Source: Trigonopsis variabilis
Lineage: Eukaryota; Ascomycota; Trigonopsidomycetes; Trigonopsidales; Trigonopsidaceae
Assembly (NCBI GenBank): GCA_003707065.3
Contig: PPXM03000005.1
Span: 476,501 to 540,500 of the forward strand
Direction: 5' to 3'
Length of the DNA: 64,000 nt
Each line of letters starts with the position of its first letter. The stretch's first letter is position 1. A program made the translations under genes and the position numbers. A model generated the notes under the pieces. It worked only from the letters and a program-made list of their open reading frames with translations. It ran no database searches and had not been told where the DNA came from. Positions 44,324 to 54,567 of this stretch are shown here, piece by piece.

Positions 44324-44733
44324 AAACAGAACGACGACTAGGTGACGGTTGACCGTGAGAGCCTCCATCTTACACCAACCAGCTGCGAGATGACCCTGCA
44401 CTTCTATGGAACATTCTACTGTTTTATGGGCTGTATTTTACTGGGGGCATGGAGTAATTGACGCGGCCTAAATTGCTATGGCACAGCTTCTGGCTTCGCG
44501 ACATGGTCGTATAGACCGTAATGAGGCGCGTCATTGCTGCTAGAAACTGACATATCTACCATTGAAGACCTGCAGATACACGACTTGATCATATAGTTAC
44601 CGTTTACTTTCACTACTTTCCGCCCATGATTGTTGTTTGTTTACTAAAATCTGGAAAAATATAAAATGTAAGCCCTATGTCTTGGAAATTATTTTCCCCA
44701 AGATATAGGGCTTTAGGTTTTATATCTTGGGGA
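44324..44733. other. Region between AGC kinase stop and dynein intermediate chain start
   Basis: About 410 bp between two minus-strand genes. Its left end holds a strong inverted-repeat cluster (reported separately at 44671-44732). The rest shows no gene and should include the dynein gene promoter. Confidence 0.4.
44671..44732. repeat. Nested inverted repeats at the 3' end of the AGC kinase gene
   Basis: Two overlapping inverted repeats lie right after the kinase stop. One pairs AGCCCTATGTCTTGGAAA (44671-44688) with its near-complement at about 44695-44713, with a short AT loop and one or two mismatches. The other is a perfect 12-bp pair, CCCCAAGATATA (44696-44707) and TATATCTTGGGG (44721-44732). 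They share the central arm, so two alternative hairpins are possible. The position suggests a 3'-end or RNA-stability role, or the footprint of a small mobile element; neither is shown. Confidence 0.65.
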
Positions 44734-45756
44734 TCATTTTCCCTCTGCGGCATACTCAAATTCAATCAGAGAGTTCAAGAGCGGAAATGTTTCATTTCCA
44801 CTCGGAGCGAATTCATTTGGAGAGACAAAAGAGGTAGGAATTTGATAGTTCGGCTCGTCATCAAAAATCGAAGGCTTGAATTCCGCTGGAAGATGTATCT
44901 CTGGCATCTTGAGCTCTCTTTTTTCCAGTTGTTGCCAGTCAATTGATTCGAAGAAGGGGTGAGACTTGACTTCTTCTGATCCATGAGCTCCCAATCGTTT
45001 GAAAGGGTCTCGAAGTAATAACCTTCTCAGCAAATCCCTGCCAGACTTGACTAATTGCTTACCAAATATCAGCTTTGAGTATAGGATTTTGTCATAAAGC
45101 TCTTTGGGATTTTCGTCAATAAATGGCGTGTCTCCATACACTATTTCATATATTAAGACTCCCAGTGACCAATAATCGACTGATCTGTTATAAGCTCTTC
45201 CTATCACAATCTCTGGTGCCATGTATTCTCTCGTTCCACAGAAAGTACGAGTCTTTTTCTCGGGGCTCATACTGGTCTTACAGAACCCGTAATCGATAAG
45301 TTTGATGTGCCCTTCGGTATCAATTAGAATATTTTCGGGTTTTAGATCTCGATAAATGATACCCATCTTGTGCAAGTCGTCCAAGGCACAAGTGATTTCT
45401 GCTGCATAGCATCTGACGCAGCGTTCCGACAGAGGGCCTTTGATTCTCATCAGTTCAAATAGCTCGATACCATTAACGTATCCCATCACTATAAATATAC
45501 TTGCTGGAGTCTGAAATGCCATCTTCAAAGATACCAAAAAGGGGCTCCTCTTTTGATTCGCCTTGGCCAAGGTGTAAATTTCCCTTTCGATGTTCTTCAT
45601 ATGTCTGAAGCTTCTCAATTGACTCTTGATGATCTTCTTCATTGCGAATGGCCCCTCTTTACCTAGCCCAGGTCGATTATACATAACCTCAAACACTTGT
45701 CCGTATCCTCCTTCTCCTAGGAATTTCACCAGCTCGAACCGATCTAGTCTGCTCAT
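44734..45756 (-). CDS. AGC-family Ser/Thr protein kinase
   Basis: Single exon, 340 residues, almost only a catalytic domain plus AGC tail. Glycine loop GEGGYGQV (about 15-22), catalytic Lys in FAMKKI, catalytic loop YRDLKPEN, then IDYGFCK where nearly all kinases have DFG, activation segment TRTFCGTREYMAPE, and the PKA/PKG-like C-lobe end (PFFESIDWQQL). The C-tail has the NFD-like DEPNYQ segment and a hydrophobic-motif-like EFEY. No cyclic-nucleotide-binding, PX, C2 or PH domain is present, so it resembles a free catalytic subunit; closest by eye are PKA/PKG-type catalytic domains, but the exact orthologue is not clear. The N-terminus is very short (about 6 residues before the domain), and an upstream exon is possible though none was found. 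Confidence 0.88.
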   Translation of the reverse strand: MSRLDRFELVKFLGEGGYGQVFEVMYNRPGLGKEGPFAMKKIIKSQLRSFRHMKNIEREIYTLAKANQKRSPFLVSLKMAFQTPASIFIVMGYVNGIELFELMRIKGPLSERCVRCYAAEITCALDDLHKMGIIYRDLKPENILIDTEGHIKLIDYGFCKTSMSPEKKTRTFCGTREYMAPEIVIGRAYNRSVDYWSLGVLIYEIVYGDTPFIDENPKELYDKILYSKLIFGKQLVKSGRDLLRRLLLRDPFKRLGAHGSEEVKSHPFFESIDWQQLEKRELKMPEIHLPAEFKPSIFDDEPNYQIPTSFVSPNEFAPSGNETFPLLNSLIEFEYAAEGK

Positions 45757-46889
45757 ATCGTTATTAACTGTGCTAATTATGGCTCGATTAAAGCTGTCTA
45801 CGTGATTTTATAACTCATGAGTGCCTTGTCGCCTCGTTCAATCCGCCTGCCTTTTATGAACGTGCCTTCTAGCCTGCCTCTGCGTCGCCCTTACGTACCA
45901 TCTAGTGAATAGCCATACCTAAACTGCTTTCTTTGCACTTACAGGCTAAGATAGACCTTACACTCTTCTTTTAACTGATACCTCGAGTCGCCTCACGCAG
46001 CCGCCCTTGCAATGATTGTCTGCTCGTCTACTTTAAATCAGTCATTACCGCCTCAATCATTTCTTCTCGGTAATCTTTGTGTATCTTTTTGAAAGTTCCG
46101 TTATTGGTGAGCTTGGTGTGTTGCTGGTTATCTGCCTTTTTATGCCATCCTTCTTAAGTAGTCTTGAGTAAAAAAAGTGCGGTACTCCCTGCGTAGCTTA
46201 CTGTGTGTGCCAAATGATTCTTACTTCTACTGTCGGAGTTTTATCTGTGTTTCTGCATGTTTTTTACAAATGGCCCTTGGAGAAGACATTTCGTCGGTCG
46301 TCTATTATATTTGTCGATAAACTGGAATAAAAAAGATAAGATGATCTCAACCTCCTGGCGAATGTGCAAATCTAGAAGAATTTAAGACACAAGAGCAGAA
46401 CAAATTCATCAGAAGATCTACTCACACAGCAACAAGCATAGAAAGCAGTGTAGCATGTGTCATTAGTCGTGGTAATCCAATTGCTCCTAGAATTCATGCG
46501 AGGCAAGTCTTAAATGCCTAATAGTCACGTGTGAGTATAATCTGAGGCAATGCTGGCCTTTGTTTCAATTACCCGAGATACAATAAAAGATAGGTCATCA
46601 AGGCATTCGGACCTCCTTACATCCCCCTTCAGGAGTATCAGGTGCAGAATAGGAATAAAGAATATCGGCATACAAAAAGACCCTTGGAGTTACATTGTTT
46701 AATAATATTTAAGAAGAAAAATCTGCATCCAGAGCTACTCCTCGCGAAGTAGTGGAAGCATCTCGGCTAGACGTCCCCTTCTCGCATGCTTCGCGAAGCG
46801 TCTGCCGGGCATCATTTCGTGTTTTCTCAAATTCCTGCTTACTAAGCGAGCACAGATCATGTAACATAAAAAGGCTCGTATTTCAATTC
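45757..46889. other. Gene-free stretch between AGC kinase and tRNA-Gly
   Basis: About 1.1 kb without a supportable gene; the kinase promoter should lie at its left end. A perfect 12-bp palindrome GCTTCGCGAAGC occurs at 46788-46799. No further repeats, RNA genes or conserved frames were seen. Confidence 0.4.
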
Positions 46890-46961
46890 GGATGGTTAGT
46901 GTAGTGGCTATCATCCTTGCCTTCCAAGCAAGGGACGGGGGTTCGATTCCCTCACCATTCA
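46890..46961 (+). tRNA. tRNA-Gly (anticodon TCC)
   Basis: A 72-nt cloverleaf can be drawn. The acceptor stem pairs GGATGGT with ACCATTC (one G-U), the D arm is the eukaryotic Gly type, the anticodon stem CTTGC/GCAAG closes the loop CTTCCAA with anticodon TCC (reads GGA), and the T arm is GGGGGTTCGATTCCCTC-like with the invariant TTCGA. There is no intron. A T6 run at 46998-47003, 37 nt downstream, can end RNA polymerase III transcription. It sits upstream of CHL1 on the same strand. Confidence 0.95.
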
Positions 46962-47083
46962 TTGAATTAATAACTAGAGCTTCAATTCGAAGTTAACTTT
47001 TTTGGTTTAACTTTTTTCTTTTTACGCCCCCCAGGACGGGGCAGATTGGCGCCAAATCGACTGAGCGGAGGAGTGGATGGAAG

Positions 47084-49738
47084 ATGGCTGCTCAAGACGA
47101 AGAACAAAGGCGACATTATGGATTTCCATATGAGCCATATGAGAATCAGTTGGCATTTATGAGTACTTTATATGATACTTTGATGAACAAGAAGTTTGGG
47201 GTCTTTGAGTCGCCTACAGGTGAGAATCAAAGTGCGACGAGAAGTTAACAGCAGGAACTGTATGGACAATCGAACAAACGTGGAGCTGACGGCAGGGCAA
47301 ATCTTTGTCGTTGATCTGTGCTGCATTGAGCTGGCTTCGAGACTATGAAGAGAACGAACGGAGGCGAGCAATTGAAGGTGCGCAGAAGGGGGTCTGAGTA
47401 GAAAGATAACCGGTAGCAATCGACGAACAAACGATAGGAGAGCCTGAATGGTTTCGAAAGCAGTGGAGGGAGATAGTGGAGGGAGATCAGAGGAAGATCT
47501 ATGAAGAAATGAAGAAGAGACTGGCACGCTTAAGAGAGAAAAACAAAACTGAAAAAGCGCACGGAGATCAGAGGAGATTATTGAAGCGACGAGTAAGTTT
47601 ACCCAGGGTTCACTAACTGACTAGAGAAACTGGGATCAACTGGAGACGATGCACATACGGAAAGAGATGAAAAGGAGTTTATGTTGGAAGAATGGGTTAG
47701 TGATAGTGAAGAACCAAGCAAAGCCAGCGGGAGAACAGGTATCTCCAGAGAGATAGAAGCAATGTTGAAAAGACTGGATGACCTAGAAGAGAGCAAGGAT
47801 ATGGAGGAAACAGCAGTTGACGAAGATCGACCCAAAGTGTATATCGTGTCAAGGACGCACAGTCAATTGAGCCAGATGGTGCAACAACTGAAACTATTAA
47901 AGGATGAGCCTGTCCATGTGCCCCTGGGGTCTCGAAAACAGTTGTGTATTAATCCGAGAGTCAATCGGATTAAAGACCTGGCCTTGATGAACGAGAGGTG
48001 CCACGATCTTCAGAAAAAGACGGATCCAAACCGATGCATGTATTATATATCCGACCAGACGGAGGATCCTGAGGAAAAGACGAGGTTACACGAGTACCAA
48101 GATGCAGTTCTACAAGATATACAAGATATTGAAGAATGTTACAAGATCGGGAAGCAGCTATCGGTCTGTCCCTATTATGGTCTAAGGACTGTTCTACCTT
48201 TCACTGATATTGTGACTTTACCTTATCCTTTACTGCTACTAAAGAAATCACGCCAGGCTCTCAAGCTTGCGCTCAAGAACTCAGTGATCATAATTGACGA
48301 AGCCCACAATCTACTTGACACATTATCATCGTTGCATTCGATGGATCTATCCTTATCAGACATCCTCGACGCCAAGAAGAAATTGACTATCTATATCAGG
48401 AAGTTCCACTCAAAATTAGCTGGAGGCAACAAAGTTTACTGTCTTCAACTAATTAAATTCCTGACTGCTTTAGAGACCTTTCTTTCCAAAAAAGTCCTCC
48501 CAAAGGGATCTGGTTTCGTCGAAATTCAACCATCTGAATTATTTGCCTCCTCTACAGCCGATAGCATTGATTTGCATAAACTTTTGCATTATTTAGAAAA
48601 ATCTAGATTGGCTCATAAGATCGAATCCTATGCGGACAAGGTGGCGGAGAATGAGGCAAAGTCTGGAAAAGAATCAGCTAACCCAGCACAGACCAAGTAT
48701 TCCAAGCAAGCTGAACATCGAGCTCAACCTGTTTTATTCGACATTGCTTCCTTCATCGAAACGCTGACCCACCCCTCTTCAGAGGGGCAGATCTTTTTCA
48801 CGCTGAACGACTCAAAACAACCTACCGTTCGATATCTGCTTCTGGACGCATCTTATCCTTTCCAGGATTTGATCCGCGAGGCGCGTTGCGTTGTCCTTGC
48901 GGGAGGAACAATGGAACCGATTCAAGAGTATCTCGACCTTTTGGTCCCCACTCTCCCAACCGAGTTAGTCACGGTGTTCACTTGTGGCCACGTCATTCCG
49001 TCTGACCATCTGTTTGGAGCAGTCATTTCGTCCACTCCGACTGACAAAACCTTCACATTCACGTATGACCAGCGCAATAACCATGGAATGATGATAGAAC
49101 TGGGCGAAACAATCGTCCAGCTATGTTCACGGGTACCTAACGGGGTTGTTATCTTCTTTCCTTCTTATCAATTCCTGTCTGTCATCCAGCAACTTTGGTC
49201 TCCTGATATATTTGCCAAGCTTGGACAAATAAAACCTGTCTTTTCCGAATCTCGAGACCGCTCGTCGGAAAAGGTCCTCCAATCTTATACTCATGCAATC
49301 GACTCTAATCCTCGAGGAGCCATCCTCCTGGCAGTGGTTGGAGGAAAGCTATCAGAAGGGATCAATTTCTCGGACAATCTCGCCCGGGCCGTGATTATGG
49401 TCGGCCTTCCCTTTCCTAATATCTCATCTCCGGATCTCATTGCCAAGAGAAAGTATATTGAAGCCAAATCGACAGGCCAATCCAAGGCAGCTAGCGCTCC
49501 TAAGGAGTTTTATGAAAATATCTGCATGCGAGCTGTGAATCAGTCTATAGGACGAGCAATTAGACATCGTGAAGATTATGCAGCCATTATTCTCATCGAT
49601 ACCCGGTACAATCGGGCCTCTATTCGAGCCAAATTACCAGGATGGATTAAATCTGCATTTTCTTCTCCTCTCGACTCGAGTCGTTCTGCTGCTCTTGACG
49701 GTCTACGTAAGTTTTTTGCGGCTAAAGCAGATCAGTGA
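47084..49738 (+). CDS. CHL1: DNA helicase Chl1/DDX11
   Basis: Six exons: 47084-47219, 47255-47259, 47296-47377, 47417-47592 and 47627-49738 code, with a 5-nt second exon, so five coding pieces and four introns of 35, 36, 39 and 34 nt; 836 residues. Exon 1 gives YGFPYEPYENQLAFM and FESPTG; the tiny exon and exon 3 complete the Walker A as [20 protein letters not shown]. Then LEEWVSDS, the Fe-S cysteine set (CINPR, ERCHD, NRCMYY, CPYYGLR), DEAHNLLD, GGKLSEGINFSD and QSIGRAIRHREDYAAI, all XPD/DDX11 family. Chl1 helps set up sister-chromatid cohesion at replication forks and processes unusual DNA structures. ECO1, its genetic partner, is about 9 kb away. Confidence 0.94.
47255..47259 (+). other. 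CHL1: Five-nucleotide micro-exon of CHL1
   Basis: The five bases GAACT are flanked on the left by an intron with donor GTGAGA and end AACAGCAG, and on the right by one with donor GTATGG and end ACGGCAG. Joining exon 1 (ending ACA G), GA ACT, and exon 3 (GGC AAA TCT) gives codons for T-G-T-G-K-S. No single-intron splicing that I tried restores this Walker A motif in frame. Confidence 0.8.
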
Positions 49739-49926
49739 TAGAGATAAAAATACGAGGCCTAATAATTCATCAATCTATCCATGTATCAAAATAACAAAGT
49801 TATCTAACGATAATGCACGCAATAATCATTCCTTCAGCTTGTGCCCTTCAAAAATTCCCAGCACTCTCATGTATACGATCAGTCCCCAAGATACTGTCAT
49901 TTCGTTTATCTTTGTCAATGAGAGCT

Positions 49927-52469
49927 TCAAGATGTCAGCTTGACGAGCGTATCGATTACACCCTTGGGTTGTTCGACATGCCAGGTAGCCATCGTTTTCT
50001 TGCTGGCGGGACCAATGGTCACCGAATATACGTTTTTCTCTTGCACGAGCTCCTCATCCGCCAAAGAGCGCAACTCGCTAAACATAAACTCATCCGTAGC
50101 ATCATCTCCCATGCACAAAACGAAATCGGGGTGATGGAAATCATTAGACGTCTGCGGGTACTCGGTGACCAGTTTCTTGACAATCTCGCCCTTGTTAACG
50201 AATTTCGGCCGCACTTCGAGATTAGCCTTACCCGCCATCACCTCGACGTCGTAGTTGGAAGCCTTGAGGACCTGTTCAAGGTAGTTTTGACACTCTCTAG
50301 CTTGGAAAGCACCAAAGACTGGATCGCTTCGCCGGTAGTGCCACGTCACGGCAACCTGTTTCTGTTCGATAAAGGACCCCTGCGTCCGTTCGGTATAGTA
50401 TTGGAAGACGTTAAGGACATCCTTCTGCCAGGACATGTCACATTTAGCCGCCAAGTTGTCCCAAGTTCCATCGCCTTTGGCCTGTCTGATAAAGCAACCA
50501 TGCTCAGCACTAAGTCCAAGATTCTTGATATGGCCCCACCATTTTTCGAGGAACTCTTGATCTCGGCCACTGATGATCCACACCTCATTGCAAGGATCTT
50601 CACAGAGCGTTTCGATAGCCTGCAAAACTCGTTTGGAAGGAATGGCTGCCGAAGGGTCACGGACGATAGGAGTCAGCGTTCCATCGTAATCGAAGAGAAA
50701 TAGACGATGACTGGAAGCCTTGTATTGCTTGCAAAGGTTATCTTCGTCCAGCTCGGGAGTCAGATGGACGGCTCCAAAAGTGTGGAGAGCCGTTAGGAGC
50801 TGGGAGATGAAGGATTTAGCCCAGTCCTGGACATTATGATGACGGAGACTAGATACCATAGCCTGGTGACATTTCAAGGCATCGGCCTTGCTCATGTTGA
50901 GACATTCATTGATGGTTTGGGCCACACCTAAAATATCCCAAGGATTGACTTGGATGGCACCTTTAAGACTCGCCGTGATACCACTGAATTCAGAAATGAT
51001 GACTGGACTGGTGCCTCGCTCGTGCTGACAAATGACAAAGTCACAAGCAGTCATATTGGTTCCGTCTCGCACGCTCGTGGTCAGGGCTAGGTCGGCTGCG
51101 CTCAGGAGAGCAAAATATTCCACTTCGGTGATTTGTTGAGGATAATGCTGAACCGGAGTGACATGGACCATGCCATAAGTCCCATTGATGTGGCTGACCA
51201 GTTCAGCCACTTGTTTCTCTTCCTGGTTGGAGGCCGTATAGGAAGGCGTGGTGACCTGGATCAGGACAACGTTATCAGTCCATTCTGGATATAAGCGGAG
51301 GAATTCCTCAAACGCTTCGAGCTTTTGTACGACTCCTCTGACGGCATCGAGTCGGTCCCTGCCGACAATGATTTTCTTGCCGGCATAAAGATCCTTGATC
51401 CGTTGCGCTTTGAGAGTCACTTCTGGTGTATGAGTTTGCGTGAAGATTCGATCGAAATCGATACCAATTGGCAAGGTTTTGATCGCAACTCGTCCCGTAG
51501 GGGAATCTATACACGCATTCGACGATTCATAGCCGAGTATTCTTGTGCAGGCGCTGATGAAATGAGTGCCGTACGATTCGGTTTGGAACCCAATCATCGA
51601 TGATCCCAGCATGCCGTCTAATAGTGGCACTCGCTGAGCACAGCAGCGGACGAATTCAGATGATGGGAAAGGAGCGTGAAGAAACAAGCCTATATGCATC
51701 TTTTCTCTCCGCTCGCGCAGAAGCCGCGGTAATAGAAGCAATTGATAGTCATGGACCCATACAATATCACCTTCCTCGTAGATTTCGAGAATCTTATCCG
51801 CGTAAGCTTCGTTGAAAGCTTTATAGTCCTTCCACCAAGTGTCCTCGCCCGTAGAAGTATCGAGGGGTTCAGACAAGATGTAATGGAACAGCGGCCAAAT
51901 CACTCGCTCAGCGTAATCGAGCCATGACCGCTGCGGTTGGTTTCGTAGAATGATTGGCTCAAACTCCCAGCCTTGGTCTTGGGCATTCTCCCGCAGCAAG
52001 GCACGCACAAGCTGGCTGTCGTCTTCACTCAATGGGACGGTAAAATCAGAGTCCTGCCCGCCTCGCAACGTCGTGCCTGCAGAATTTGGCTTCAACTCAA
52101 ACTCGCCCGTCCACGATACCAGCACGGTTCTCCACTCTGACTGGGCTAAAGCCTCCTGAGCGGCAAAATACGAGTTGCGTGCTCGTCGTCGCCGAACGTG
52201 CCACTTCCAATCTTGATCCTTTTCTTCATCCTGGTCCAACGACGGCAGCTCAATCCCTGGGTCTTCCGTATCATCCTTTCCATCGTTCAGCTTGCGGTAG
52301 AGCGCCCAAGGCATCATTGGCAGCGCATTGATGATCTTGCCGGAAACCTTGACGTCAGGCGGAACCCGGTCGATGTTTGGTCGAAATAATCGGGCAGAGT
52401 CATGGTTCGCCTACATGTTAGATCCATCTCTGCAGTTCTCTCTCTTGTTCTCCTTACCAACGTCGTCAT
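49927..52469 (-). CDS. TPS2: Trehalose-6-phosphate phosphatase (with TPS-like domain)
   Basis: Exon 1 is only four codons (52458-52469, MTTL), followed by a 47-nt intron and exon 2 (49927-52410) starting ANHDSARLFRPNIDRVPP; 831 residues. The N-terminal two thirds is a GT20 glycosyltransferase-like domain (VHDYQLLLLPRLLRER, FLHAPFPSSEF, TSVRDGTNMTACDF); the C-terminal third is a HAD-type phosphatase with FDYDGTLTPIVRDP, WIISGRDQEFLEKW and CMGDDATDEFMF. Such two-domain proteins are Tps2, which removes phosphate from trehalose 6-phosphate within the trehalose synthase complex; the GT20 part is usually inactive in Tps2. Trehalose protects from heat, drying and other stress. It is convergent with CHL1, 188 bp apart. 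Confidence 0.95.
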
Positions 52470-53453
52470 TAGGCTTGATGATGCCGACCTGTCGAGGTTA
52501 CCACTTTAAGAAGTCCCGCGAAGACGAGTCCCGGAAGAGGCTGTAACGCCTGGTGTCCCAACCGATCCGTGCAAGTATAGAAATCACTGGCCGGATATTT
52601 TCTGCATTTGCTGCAACCTTATGAGTAGTCCGTAAATATTGAATGAGATTTTGTATTTTACTTATTTTTTGTTATCTCCATAGTTCCCAGATTGAGCTAG
52701 CTCCAGACTACGCGAGCAGAATCGAGGGAGTCGTACGGAGGGACAGGACAAGATGGAGAGTCAAGGCTGCAAGGGTGGAGCAAGAAATAATAGGCCGAGG
52801 AGATAATGGCCTATGATGTACACCCATAGATCGAGAGATTGGAGTGTATCGTTGAGCGCTAAAGTTAATGGCCCTTGATCCTCCCGTTTGAGTCGAACCG
52901 AGGGCTAATGGCCCATCTCCTCGCAAAACTCTAAATCGACACGACGTAATCATAACTCTGGTGAAACGAAGAAATGGTGTGACTAGTCATTTGCTATGAT
53001 GCAAACTTGTACTCTTCTGGCCTATCGCTCGAGTATCTTGCGATGGAACGTTGGCAGTCTTTGCAGTCCAACCTTGTTCTGTGCCTAGGAAGTTACGTAG
53101 AATGGGGACGAGCTCAGTAGAAGACTGTGCAATGCCTTGCTTGCAGAGACAAAGACGGTCTAAAGCATTGTTATAGAAGCACCTAAACAGCACTGAGACT
53201 GCGTCAGTTACAGGTGCAGCCAATTGTCAAACCTACGTGACGATCCTAATCAGATATCGTTCGTAAATACAGATAAAAATCATTTGTCACTATTCCACCA
53301 AAAAAAAAACTAACTCCCTTGTTGTCTGTACATCTAACAAAATCAACCAACACAAAAGAGACCGCCGCATGGCATTTCGCCCAGATCCTGTTTGCGGGCA
53401 AGGATGAAACAGCAAAGATGAAACAATCTGTTTACCCTCTGTTTCAAGACGGC
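52470..53453. other. Gene-free stretch between TPS2 and the zinc-finger gene
   Basis: About 1 kb, including the TPS2 promoter at its left end. A minus-strand frame at 52987-53223 (78 codons, with a plausible internal acceptor) looks slightly protein-like but has no family I recognise; it could be a 3' exon of the zinc-finger gene, which ends next to a GTAAGC donor-like site. Confidence 0.35.
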
Positions 53454-54567
53454 CTAGCCGCTTACCATCATTGGCTCCTCAGCTTTTTTTAAGGGAGCCA
53501 GCTCTTCTTCTTCGCTGGGCGTCAAGGATCCGTTTAGTAAATTGCGTAGCTCCGGCAGAACAGGTCTCGAGGGCGGCGACGTTGTGGCGGACTTTGGGCG
53601 AGGGACATAGTTTTGGTGGCTGGCATCAGAACTGGTTGAAATTGACGTTCGTGGAGAGACCATGCCCCGCAAGTCACGTTGGCTAGTAGGAGAAGTCATT
53701 CGTAGACTGTAGTGAGTAAGTGATGATGAGAAGTCGACGGGAAGATGATGGGGTGAGTCTCTGGGGTCCGAAGGAGTGAAAGGATGGTTGCTGGGGTTCA
53801 TATTTAAATAAGAGAACGAAGTAGAGAGACTGTTTGAGCGCTGGTAAGGATAAGAAGGAGGGACTGCCGAAGGAGGAGGACCAGGAGAAAGGATACAAGA
53901 GGGGAGGAATGGCACTGGGAGAGATCATTGATCGTGGATGGGCCCGTGCCGGGGTATTAGGCAGCGAGCAGCTAAGAGGGCTGATCAGAGAAGCCGACAT
54001 GGGATAGCCGTAAGAGGAAGCAGGCGCATAACATAGATTATGAACCGGTACCGATCCAATTGCCGACGAGGGCGTCGAGCAGCTCATAGTGGAGGGATAA
54101 TCTGACTGCACAGGAACTATCGAGGGCAAACCAGGGGTATAAGAAGAATGCTCAGGAACGGTGATTGGGCGCGGTCGTTTGCGATCCAGACGCGACTTTG
54201 ACCGGCTGTTCCGCCGTTGGGCGACCAGGTGCTCTGTTTCAGTAGAAGAAACCGTGATTCCATCAGATGCAGCCGGGATTGAATACGAGATATTCTCATC
54301 GGCGTGCACGGTCTGCGCGTGTTGGCGAAGGTTGTCCAATCTCGAGAACGTTCGATTGCAGTGACACCGATACGGTCGTTCGCCAGTGTGTTTTCTAGTC
54401 GGGTTAGCTTTCCACGAGCCACAAAGCCCTATTTACCTGATGTGACGAGCCAGATGTTCCGACCTTGTAAACGACATCTGACAATCACCATAACCCGTAC
54501 ACCGAAACACCTTGGGAGGCTTTTGTTTTGAACCCTTGGTTGCCTTGGCCTCACCCTGGGAAGACAT
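53454..54567 (-). CDS. C2H2 zinc-finger transcription factor
   Basis: Exons 54437-54567, 53916-54394 and 53454-53863. Two adjacent C2H2 fingers open the protein: [20 protein letters not shown], with linker [11 protein letters not shown], and [19 protein letters not shown]; the first intron (42 nt) splits the linker. This [14 protein letters not shown] pair is typical of a fungal regulator group that binds AGGGG-like or related sites. The rest is Ser/Pro-rich, with many S/T-P sites and the phrase [13 protein letters not shown]. The second intron (52 nt, donor GTGCCA, no clear branch site) is inferred because the frame changes between two clearly protein-like Ser/Pro stretches; a sequencing indel is the alternative. 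The stop at 53454 follows a GTAAGC, so a further 3' exon is possible. Target genes cannot be inferred. Confidence 0.82.

Noticed and set aside
46788-46799. Palindrome GCTTCGCGAAGC near the tRNA
   Set aside because: A single 12-bp palindrome is too weak a signal without further copies or context.
46735-46962. Minus-strand frame covering the tRNA-Gly
   Set aside because: It is the reverse strand of a clear tRNA gene.
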